Source: Metapseudomonas resinovorans DSM 21078
GTDB taxonomy: Bacteria; Pseudomonadota; Gammaproteobacteria; Pseudomonadales; Pseudomonadaceae
Reading direction: 5' to 3'
Assembly: GCF_000423545.1 (NCBI RefSeq)
Contig: NZ_AUIE01000008.1
Span: 169,223-233,222, forward strand
Length of the DNA stretch: 64,000 nucleotides
Under the pieces are notes generated by a model. It was not told the origin of the DNA and did not search any database. It saw only the letters and a list, made by a program, of their open reading frames with translations. The translations under genes were made by a program, and so were the position numbers. How positions within the stretch are numbered: position 1 is the stretch's first letter; the number at the start of each line of letters is the position of its first letter. Below are positions 46,662 to 53,067 of this stretch, in pieces.

Positions 46662-48449
46662 TCAGACGATGTCCCAGCGCAGCATCATGGCGTGGTCTTC
46701 GTGGATCAGGTTGTGGCAGTGCATGGGGTACTTGCCCTTGTAGTCGCGGAAGCGCAGGAACACCCGCAACGTGGTAAGAGGCTCGACCACAAAGACATCC
46801 TTGCGCCCCCGTTCGTGGACCGGAATGGGGACACTGACGCCCTTGACGATCTTCTGCAGGATTCGCCCTTCCTCGAAGTGAATATGAATGGGATGGCTCC
46901 AGCCATCGTTGACGTTAGAGAGTTCCCAGATCTCATAACCGCCCTTGGGTATCTGTGCCCGAGGACTGTTCACATCGACGAACTTGCCGTTGATCGCCCA
47001 CATGCCCTTGTCGCGCTCGAAGATCCAGCGCCGCACCGGCGCTGAGCTGATCTCCGCCTGGGTGATCAGAGGCAGAGGTCGCAAGGTAGCTGGAACCCGA
47101 CTCAAATCCTGGGCCGGCGGGTAACGGTCGACAATGATCTTCAGCACCCGGTCGCCAGGTTCCTTGATGTCCTTCGGCCGGCGTGTTTCCACCTGACGCA
47201 TGCGGTTGACCAGGTACAACTGGGTCCCGATCACGTACTTCGAGAAGTCGACCACTATGTCCGCGCGCTCGGCCACGCCCAGGGTCACATTGGTCTGGTT
47301 GAGCAGCGGAGCCGGGAACAAGTTGCCGTCATTGGAGATGTGGGTGAACTTCTGCAACACGTTCGTCGGCGATACCAGGGCGAAGTTGTAGAAGCGACTC
47401 GGACCGGTATTCAGCAGACGGAAACGGTACTTGCGTGCCGCGACCCGCAACACCGGCTCGATGCGACCATTCACCGCCACCTTGTCGCCCAGCACGCCCT
47501 CCGGGTTGACCTGGTCATAGAACAGCCTTCCGTTCGCATCGAAACGCCGATCATTGAAATTGAGCGGATAGTCGTACGGGTGACTCGGCAGACGCAAAGC
47601 ACTGGGGTTCGGATCAGCCTCATTGCCCGAGTCCAACTCGTCGAAGAGGTAGTAAAACCCCGCCAACCCGAGGTAGAGGTTGGGTGCGGTGAAGTCCAGG
47701 GTGTGGTCGTGATAGAAGAGCGTGCCCAAAGCCTCGGTCGGATCGCCCAGCAAGTCCTGGCGAGCCTCGAAGCCGGCCTTGACATTGGAGTAGAGGTGAT
47801 CCTTGAAGCGGCCATTGGCCGACAATGTCGGGCCATGCTTGTTGGGGCTGTAGTAGTCGCCCGGGAAACCATCGCTTTCCGACCCGCAGTGCAGATTGTG
47901 CAAGTGGGTGGAAATCTCTGGGGTACCGAATCCCACATGGTTCTGCGGCAGCTTGTTGTGGATACGGCAGATCAAAGGACGCCCGTAGCGCGCAAAAAAA
48001 GTCGCACTGGGCATGGTCCAATCCGGATTGCTGTTGGCCTGATAGCCCCAGATTCGCTGCGGCGGGTAGGACGGGCTATACACCCAGTCGTTTCGCTCCG
48101 TCGCACTTATCTCGTAGAGCAATGCACCCGGTCGGAATTGAGCCCAGCGCTGATGGGGACTACGCCCCGCCTCGCCGGCAGCGATGTTGGCGGCTTCAGT
48201 CGGCGCAGGGCTCAGAGACGATACCGTCCCCAGTGGATTCACTTGCTTGGGCAACTCATGGGCCCAGGGCACAGTGGGTGGACTCGGCGGAAATACAGGG
48301 ACCACAGTTGCCGACTGGACCCTAGTACCCGTCATCAGCAGCGGCGCCGCCATAGTCGCTGCCGTCAGTTTCAGAAATTTCCGTCTCCCCTCACCGTCAG
48401 CCAGATCCTCAGGCCGACCTGTAGCGTGCTCGCTGTCAGGGCATTTCAT
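46662..48449 (-). CDS. Tat-exported multicopper oxidase
   Basis: A 595-residue three-domain oxidase with a Tat leader (EGRRKFLKLTAATMAAPLLM). All four copper motifs are visible: STHLHNLHCGSESDG, GTLFYHDHTLDF, SHPIHIHFEEGRI and PMHCHNLIHEDHAMM with the type 1 Cys and an axial Met candidate. The layout is closest to CotA/bilirubin oxidase-like laccases rather than CueO, as it lacks a Met-rich insert. It oxidises phenols, bilirubin-like compounds or metal ions using O2. Confidence 0.9.
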   Translation of the reverse strand: MKCPDSEHATGRPEDLADGEGRRKFLKLTAATMAAPLLMTGTRVQSATVVPVFPPSPPTVPWAHELPKQVNPLGTVSSLSPAPTEAANIAAGEAGRSPHQRWAQFRPGALLYEISATERNDWVYSPSYPPQRIWGYQANSNPDWTMPSATFFARYGRPLICRIHNKLPQNHVGFGTPEISTHLHNLHCGSESDGFPGDYYSPNKHGPTLSANGRFKDHLYSNVKAGFEARQDLLGDPTEALGTLFYHDHTLDFTAPNLYLGLAGFYYLFDELDSGNEADPNPSALRLPSHPYDYPLNFNDRRFDANGRLFYDQVNPEGVLGDKVAVNGRIEPVLRVAARKYRFRLLNTGPSRFYNFALVSPTNVLQKFTHISNDGNLFPAPLLNQTNVTLGVAERADIVVDFSKYVIGTQLYLVNRMRQVETRRPKDIKEPGDRVLKIIVDRYPPAQDLSRVPATLRPLPLITQAEISSAPVRRWIFERDKGMWAINGKFVDVNSPRAQIPKGGYEIWELSNVNDGWSHPIHIHFEEGRILQKIVKGVSVPIPVHERGRKDVFVVEPLTTLRVFLRFRDYKGKYPMHCHNLIHEDHAMMLRWDIV

Positions 48450-48938
48450 GACTCTCTCCAGTTGCTGACCTTCGACACTGGACGGACGCCTGAAGGCATC
48501 TCTCGTGGAAACTGCACCAGTGACGACATGGGCTATTTGAGCTATTGCTCGTCTTGTTTAGCGCCGCAGAATGTCAATAACCTGACTAAAGTGCAGATGT
48601 TACGAAATGTAAATGCCGCACAGTCAACGTAATGACACGTCCGTCTGCCAAGCTCTACAAGCGCAGAAAAAGACGCGAAAAACTCGCTCGGCTACCACTG
48701 GAGACTCCGACGGAGCCTGATCGACAAGAAGTTGGCGCCGTGTAGCCAACAGCCTGCCGAGAGGCTCTGGACCAAGGCACGCGCATGCCAACACGCCCTG
48801 GAAGCGCAAGTGCGACTACTGAACGGCAGACGGAGTGTCAGAGCCGCTGAAATGATCCGTAGCGACTGGGCAGTTGCGAGATCAGCCAACTCTGGCTATC
48901 AAAAATGTTCCACTTCTTTCCCTACAAGGAGTTCCACC
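48450..48938. other. 489-nt gap without a confident gene
   Basis: The region upstream of the oxidase should contain its promoter. A 37-codon basic frame from ATG 48632 (TRPSAKLYKRRKRREKLARL) has no Shine-Dalgarno and no known relatives, so I do not call it a gene. Longer frames are overlapping shadows. Confidence 0.4.
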
Positions 48939-49139
48939 ATGAGTGCACGCTTCTCGGTGAAAAGAATCCCGCGAGCAGACGCCAGAGGAATCAGAAATAG
49001 CGAAGTTCTCGGAGGAACGGCGTTGGATGCCTACTGGTACCGCATCATCGACAGAGCGACTGGCGACTACGTCGGCGCCAAGCATCAGGACGAGGCCCTG
49101 GCCAACAACGAGTGCGAAAAGCTGAACACCAGGACGTGA
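48939..49139 (+). CDS. Small protein of unknown function
   Basis: A 66-residue protein starting MSARFSVKRIPRADARGIRN and ending KHQDEALANNECEKLNTRT. ATG 48939 is preceded by AAGGAG with 6-7 nt spacing, and a strong terminator follows 35 nt after the stop. The composition suits a soluble basic-acidic mixed fold. No family is recognised. It is the last chromosomal gene before the tRNA-like att fragment. Confidence 0.65.
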   Translation: MSARFSVKRIPRADARGIRNSEVLGGTALDAYWYRIIDRATGDYVGAKHQDEALANNECEKLNTRT

Positions 49140-49174
49140 GCCTCGCAAACGTAATTTGCCAGCCCCGGAAACGA

Positions 49175-49199
49175 AAAAGCCCCGTGAATCGGGGCTTTT
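49175..49199 (+). terminator. Rho-independent terminator
   Basis: AAAAGCCCC, loop GTGAATC, GGGGCTTTT; stem of 9 bp with U-rich end. It ends the 66-residue gene and, on the other strand, the former tRNA-Ser transcript. Confidence 0.85.
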
Positions 49200-49211
49200 C
49201 TGCATTTAAGA

Positions 49212-49238
49212 TGGCGGAGGCGGTGAGATTCGAACTCA
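49212..49238 (-). other. Putative attachment site: 3' end of a tRNA-Ser-like gene
   Basis: Read on the minus strand, the 27 nt give TGAGTTCGAATCTCACCGCC followed by TCCGCCA: T-arm, acceptor 3' half, discriminator G and CCA. No anticodon arm or 5' half is present to the right, where sequence turns into foreign DNA. This is what one half-site looks like after integration into a tRNA 3' end. G73 with an acceptor half CGCCTCC fits tRNA-Ser best. Confidence 0.65.
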
Positions 49239-49376
49239 TGCCCGAAGCCCTTGCTCCTCTGGAGGCCGCGTAATCCGTGGCCTCTGCATTGAGAAAATCA
49301 GGAAATCTGTTCCCAGAGTGTTCCCAGACTTGAAAGCGAGAAGAGAGAAAATCGCCCCGGAATGCCCGGTTCCGAT

Positions 49377-49697
49377 TTTTCAGGAAGGCCATCGGAAAAA
49401 GGTAATTCCGGTAAGTCATTTTTATTTTTTAGATTTAATTTAATAGACTCAATAACTTACGTAGCATTCTTAATCGTAATTTTCTGGAAATTAGTGGGTA
49501 AGTCAATTACCGAAGAGCCGGTATTTCTTCCGAAAAAATATATCCTTATAAATCAACAACCTAACCAAGACACGTAGGTAAAATTACCGAGACTTACCGG
49601 CCCCGGTAAGGGTTCAAGCCTTAGTGCCATGCGGCATCCACAACTGCTGGATTTCCAGATTCCCGAAATTACCGTTTTCCGATGGCCTTCCCGAAAA
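49377..49697. mobile_element. MITE-like element with 35-nt terminal inverted repeats
   Basis: The left arm (49377-49411) contains GGAAGGCCATCGGAAAAAGG and the right arm (49663-49697) is its inverse with about 3 mismatches in 35. The interior is AT-rich and carries no gene. It has repeated GTAAGTC/GACTTAC motifs (49411, 49498, 49591) and repeated AATTACCG (49505, 49582, 49667). This may be a small non-autonomous transposable element or a protein-binding array near the prophage end. Confidence 0.5.
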
Positions 49698-49961
49698 TGA
49701 AGGGGACGCTCCCTCCTTATATCGCTGCGTTGGGGCCACCGATCTGAGCCACCTGCTGCAGAGATCCGCAGGGCCACAACTTGGCCTTATGCGTGCGACC
49801 AGCAGCCGCCCTGCCCCTCTTCCAGGCCACCGAAGGCATGCAGAAAAATCGACCTATTTAGCGCGCAGGCGTGGCGGGGGGACGACGGCGCGCGCCGGGT
49901 GCAGGTCGGCCGGAAGCCGACGCCGATGCCCAGCACGTTCCATTGGTTGCACGCGCTGAAG

Positions 49962-49990
49962 TTGACCGCCCGAGAGCTTGCGGATATCGT
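49962..49990 (+). promoter_or_regulatory. Candidate promoter of the first antirepressor module
   Basis: TTGACC at 49962-49967 and TATCGT at 49985-49990 are separated by exactly 17 nt, about 50 nt before the hairpin at 50043. It could drive the C4-type RNA and downstream genes. Confidence 0.4.
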
Positions 49991-50042
49991 GCGCCCGTCG
50001 CTGTAAGTCCAGCGACACGGGATTGGCGTCCCGGATTCGTAG

Positions 50043-50082
50043 GCGGACACAACCGCCGATAGCGCGGTTTTTTTGTGTCCGC
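50043..50082 (+). terminator. Hairpin with T-run before the first C4-type RNA
   Basis: GCGGACACAACCGC pairs with GCGG plus TTGTGTCCGC around an internal T-run. The inner stem ACCGC/GCGGT followed by seven T residues has the form of an intrinsic terminator. A matching hairpin lies at 60774-60811 before the second module. Confidence 0.6.
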
Positions 50083-50098
50083 AGCATGGCAAGCCTTC

Positions 50099-50183
50099 AA
50101 TGGGCGGGCCGTGCGTGGGTGCCTTCGTGCACGCCGGCCCTACGACCGGTACGCCAACCCGCACGGTTCCGCTCACCCAAATT
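50099..50183 (+). ncRNA. C4-type antisense RNA, copy 1
   Basis: The stretch resembles the C4 RNA of phages P1 and P7, which silences an antirepressor operon by pairing near its ribosome site. The basal stem is GCCGTGCG (50108-50115) with CGCACGGT (50160-50167), enclosing GGGTGCCTTCGTGCACGCC and GACCGGTACGCCAACCC. A second copy at about 60825-60910 shares the same stem and the GTCCGCCAACCC/GTACGCCAACCC segment. The neighbours (small ORF, then antirepressor) match the c4-icd-ant order. Confidence 0.65.
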
Positions 50184-50229
50184 GGCGTTTGGGTAGCGGG
50201 AAACACACCGCATCGTAGGAATCACTGTC

Positions 50230-50415
50230 ATGTCCAAGCTCACCGCCCACAGTCCGCTCGCCAGCCTTGCCCCTTACTGCCTGCTGCATACGCCCGATGA
50301 ACAGGTGCTGTTGCAGTACTATCGCCAGCTCAGCCAGGCCGACCAGTGCTTCATCCGCCGCTCTGCCCAGGCGCTGTCGCGTTACTCGGCCATGGAACAA
50401 GGAGAGAAGGCATGA
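50230..50415 (+). CDS. Small Icd/OrfX-position protein
   Basis: A 61-residue protein (MSKLTAHSPLASLAPYCLLH at the start, AQALSRYSAMEQGEKA at the end) located between the C4-type RNA and the antirepressor, with its stop overlapping the next start (ATGA). In P1/P7 this place is held by icd, a small cell-division inhibitor whose translation is coupled to ant. Sequence similarity to Icd cannot be judged here, so the role is inferred from position. Confidence 0.55.
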   Translation: MSKLTAHSPLASLAPYCLLHTPDEQVLLQYYRQLSQADQCFIRRSAQALSRYSAMEQGEKA

Positions 50416-51209
50416 GCTTGCCCGTACTGTTTGAGTTTGAAACGCTGCCCGTTCGCGTGCTGACTCGCGAAGACGGTGAACTGTGGTTTGTCGCGAGCGA
50501 CTTGGCGACTGCGCTTGAGTATCGCGATGCCGGAAACATGGCTCGGAACCTAGAGGATGATGAAAAGGGTACTCACATTGTGAGTACCCTTGGCGGTGAC
50601 CAGGACGTACTAATCGTCAACGAAGCCGGCCTCTACTCGGCGATCCTGCGTAGCCGCAAACCGTCGGCCCAACGTTTCAAGCGCTGGGTGACTCACGAGG
50701 TTCTACCCACCATCCGCAAGACCGGCAGCTACCAGACGGGCAATCGCACCGCCGCCGCGGCTCGCATCTCCAACCATCGACTGCGCCTGTCCCTGGGCAA
50801 AGAGCTCTATCGCACTCGCGACCCGGAGCTCCGCAAGCTGATCCACCAGCAACTGGCCGACGTCTCGGACGCCCTGGGTCTGCCCACGCCCGATATCGAT
50901 AGACTTGGCCACGCCACACCCGAGGCCCCGGATGTTCTGAAGGTGTTCTGGGAAGCCCTGGACTTTCTCGACGGCAAGGGCGTGAAGTACAACCACGCCA
51001 AATCGCCAAACCTGCTGGCGGTCAACCTGCCCGAACTGGCCCGCTTGTTGATTGAGCACGGCCAGCCGCTGACCTTCGACACCGCGCTGCGCCAGGCGCT
51101 CTGGCAAAGCCATAATCCACGTTGCCTGCATAAGAGCCATGTCGTTGACAGCCGAATCAGTGGCAAGAGCGTCAAGTGCTGGGTGTTCGAGTGGCCTTCT
51201 GCTGAATAG
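50412..51209 (+). CDS. Phage antirepressor with BRO-N domain
   Basis: A 265-residue protein. Residues 1-105 are a BRO-N (Bro/KilA-like) DNA-binding domain: LWFVASDLATALEYRDAGNM, then DEKGTHIVSTLGGDQDVLIV, then NEAGLYSAILRSRKPSAQRF and FKRWVTHEVLPTIRKTGSYQ. The C-terminal 150 residues (RLRLSLGKELYRTRDPELRK to the end) match the C-terminus of the antirepressor at 61354-62175. A perfect 27-bp palindrome lies inside the BRO-N coding part. It is probably silenced by the C4-type RNA and released on induction. Confidence 0.8.
   Translation: MSLPVLFEFETLPVRVLTREDGELWFVASDLATALEYRDAGNMARNLEDDEKGTHIVSTLGGDQDVLIVNEAGLYSAILRSRKPSAQRFKRWVTHEVLPTIRKTGSYQTGNRTAAAARISNHRLRLSLGKELYRTRDPELRKLIHQQLADVSDALGLPTPDIDRLGHATPEAPDVLKVFWEALDFLDGKGVKYNHAKSPNLLAVNLPELARLLIEHGQPLTFDTALRQALWQSHNPRCLHKSHVVDSRISGKSVKCWVFEWPSAE
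50565..50591. repeat. Perfect 27-bp palindrome inside the BRO-N coding sequence
   Basis: Arms AAGGGTACTCAC and GTGAGTACCCTT are exact inverses around the centre ATT. They encode KGTHIVSTL of the BRO-N domain. The 12-3-12 layout equals that of the palindromes near the second antirepressor. Confidence 0.9.
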
Positions 51210-51273
51210 CGCGTCACGTGAAGTCGGGAGCCCAAATTCATCGAAAACTAGCCGCATCGATCTGGACATGAAA

Positions 51274-51293
51274 AACCCCGCCGGAGCGGGGTT
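51274..51293 (-). terminator. Terminator of the toxin-antitoxin operon
   Basis: On the minus strand AACCCCGC, loop TCCG, GCGGGGTT is followed by a further T-run. It lies just after the toxin stop. Confidence 0.8.
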
Positions 51294-51297
51294 CAGG

Positions 51298-51582
51298 TCA
51301 AACGCGTTTGGTTGCCGAGTCGTAAACTTCGTCGTCGCGACGAGCACCTACGCACATTACCAAGACAATCTCAGTGCCATTGATCCGGTAGATGATACGT
51401 ACGTCACCTGTCCGAATCCGGCGGTGACCGGCCAAAGCCCCGCGAAGAGGTTTGCCGATCTTATCTGGTTCTCCTTCAGCAATACGTTCACGTATCACTT
51501 TCAGGACTCTTTTTGCTTCAGCGCTTCCGAGCTGCTTAAGGTCTTGCTCAACTTCGGGGTGAAACCTAACGCTCCAATTCAT
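51298..51582 (-). CDS. RelE/ParE-family toxin
   Basis: A 94-residue protein with the RelE fold pattern: VRFHPEVEQDLKQLGSAEAK, GKPLRGALAGHRRIRTGDVR and IIYRINGTEIVLVMCVGARR with a C-terminal basic tail. RelE members cut mRNA on the ribosome; ParE members poison gyrase; the KPLRG and VRIIYRI segments look RelE-like. The start at 51582 follows the antitoxin stop by 10 nt; a start at 51621 would overlap it. It forms a cassette within the prophage. Confidence 0.8.
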   Translation of the reverse strand: MNWSVRFHPEVEQDLKQLGSAEAKRVLKVIRERIAEGEPDKIGKPLRGALAGHRRIRTGDVRIIYRINGTEIVLVMCVGARRDDEVYDSATKRV

Positions 51583-51592
51583 TGGCTGATGC

Positions 51593-51874
51593 CTAGCTGA
51601 AGCGAGCCTCCATGTCCTCAAGGCTCACTGTATTTTTCTCGTCCAGGGTGGACAGACGCTCGATGGCCAGTCTTTCGGCGCGAAGGTCTTCGAGTTCATC
51701 CTGCAGAGACTGGTAGGTGTCGACCCCCACCAGAACCGCCGCCGGCTCGTTGTCCTTAAAAATCACCAGGTGAGATACCTCACCGCTGGTAACTTCCTTC
51801 AATTTCGCTCCGAAACTACGGACCATGGCGGTAGCGGACACTGCCTGCTCAGCCCGGTCTAGGAGTGCACTCAT
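51593..51874 (-). CDS. Phd/YefM-family antitoxin
   Basis: A 93-residue protein with the Phd/YefM DNA-binding N-terminus: MVRSFGAKLKEVTSGEVSHL, VIFKDNEPAAVLVGVDTYQS, then an acidic helix (QDELEDLRAERLAIERL) that would wrap the toxin. It precedes the RelE-like toxin in the same operon. Tandem 21-bp repeats directly upstream are a probable operator for autorepression. Confidence 0.8.
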   Translation of the reverse strand: MSALLDRAEQAVSATAMVRSFGAKLKEVTSGEVSHLVIFKDNEPAAVLVGVDTYQSLQDELEDLRAERLAIERLSTLDEKNTVSLEDMEARFS

Positions 51875-51896
51875 GGGCGCGATGCCTCTATGTCGA

Positions 51897-51975
51897 TTCA
51901 GTAATAATCAGCTGTAGATTCAGTCGTAGTCAGCTTCAGTTCAGTCGTAGTCAGCTTCAGTTCAGTCGTAGTCAG
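51897..51975. repeat. Four 21-bp tandem repeats upstream of the antitoxin gene
   Basis: Two exact units beginning TTCAGTCGTAGTCAGCTTC lie at 51919-51939 and 51940-51960. They are followed by a 15-nt partial copy at 51961-51975 and preceded by a diverged copy (TTCAGTAATAATCAGCTGTA) at 51897-51917. The array starts 23 nt upstream of the antitoxin ATG. Two helical turns per unit suits stacked operator binding. Confidence 0.8.
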
Positions 51976-52095
51976 TATTGCACGCGCTGCAATGCCATTA
52001 TACGCATCAATTTACGCAAAACAATACACAAATTTATCCGTATAGCTTTCAGTAGTTTATGCAGCCATCCACAACCCGCGCTACCGGGGACCGCT

Positions 52096-53067
52096 TCACT
52101 CAAACCTCACCACCTCCTCCCCCACCCACTCATTCACCTGCTGGAGCCGCGCCTGAACCGGCTCCAGCTCGTTCGCCGTCCACACCTCCGCCGCGTCCTT
52201 GATCGAGCCAAAGCCCCCCGCGTTCACCGGCACAATCCCCATCAGCTGCGGCGGGATGCGCAGGGCTGCGAGCATGTCGTCGCGGCTGATGTTCTTGATC
52301 GAGCCGAACTCGTCCTTCGCTGCCACCTCGCTCACCGGGATGAGCTGGATGCCGTCCTTCTTGCCGCTGGGTGAGTAGACGAACAGGTTGCGGAAGTTGC
52401 CGGGGCCCTTGGCGCTCTTCAGGGCGGTGCGCAGGTCGGCGATGTCCTGCTCGTTCTGCGCGGCGTCGGTCATGTAGAGGATGAAGCCGGCGTGGCTGCC
52501 GTTGTTGTAGTAGCGCCGGCGGAACAACGTGGCGGACTCGTTCAGCAGCGCGCTCTGCAGCGCCACGAACCACTCCGGCAGGCCGTACACCTCCTGGTTG
52601 ATGTCCGCCTCGCGCAGGTGGCAGATGCTGCCCTTCTCGAAGGCATGCTCCTCCTGCCAGCCACGGATCATGTAGTAGCGCTCCAGGTCCAACCCACGGC
52701 GCATGTAGCGGGCCAGAACCGGCTGCAGGCCGAGCGGCCCCTTCAGCCGGTTGCGGCGCAGCTCCAGGTAGGCGTTGCCGAAGGTCAGCCAGTCCAGGGC
52801 GAACTGCTCGAAGGCCTGCCGCGACAGCAGCCGGTGCGGGATGAAGGTCTTCGCCAGCATGTTGCGCTTGAAGTTCAGCCCCGACTGCAGGAACACCCCG
52901 GCCCGCACCGACTTGGCCAGCCCATCGGGCGAGATCGGCGGCTCGTACCAGCGGCCGTTGTTCCAGATCTCCAGGTAGTCCAGGACCTCGCGGCCATCGA
53001 GCACAGGCGTCGGGTCGCCGAAGGTGAACAGCTCCGTGCGCGGGGCCACGGCAGTGGTTTCGGTCAT
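52096..53067 (-). CDS. Phage portal protein (P2 gpQ family)
   Basis: A 323-residue portal with P2/HK97-type features: TFGDPTPVLDGREVLDYLEI, GRWYEPPISPDGLAKSVRAG, the ARYMRRGLDLERYYMIRGW segment and the C-terminal IKNISRDDMLAALRIPPQLM. It forms the dodecamer at the capsid vertex through which DNA enters. ATG 53067 overlaps the terminase stop. Longer in-frame starts run into the terminase gene. Confidence 0.92.
   Translation of the reverse strand: MTETTAVAPRTELFTFGDPTPVLDGREVLDYLEIWNNGRWYEPPISPDGLAKSVRAGVFLQSGLNFKRNMLAKTFIPHRLLSRQAFEQFALDWLTFGNAYLELRRNRLKGPLGLQPVLARYMRRGLDLERYYMIRGWQEEHAFEKGSICHLREADINQEVYGLPEWFVALQSALLNESATLFRRRYYNNGSHAGFILYMTDAAQNEQDIADLRTALKSAKGPGNFRNLFVYSPSGKKDGIQLIPVSEVAAKDEFGSIKNISRDDMLAALRIPPQLMGIVPVNAGGFGSIKDAAEVWTANELEPVQARLQQVNEWVGEEVVRFE

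Noticed and set aside
48632..48745. A 37-codon basic ORF upstream of the multicopper oxidase
   Set aside because: No ribosome site, no family and no terminator; probably chance.
49383..49691. Inverted repeat considered as a retron or group II intron
   Set aside because: No reverse transcriptase gene is nearby and the interior has no msr/msd-like order.
49787..50206. A 139-codon minus-strand frame across the first C4-type RNA
   Set aside because: It covers structured RNA and hairpin sequence; the peptide is Cys/Pro/Arg-rich without motif.
51897..51975. Tandem repeats considered as a CRISPR array
   Set aside because: Units are directly adjacent with no unique spacers and no cas genes are present.
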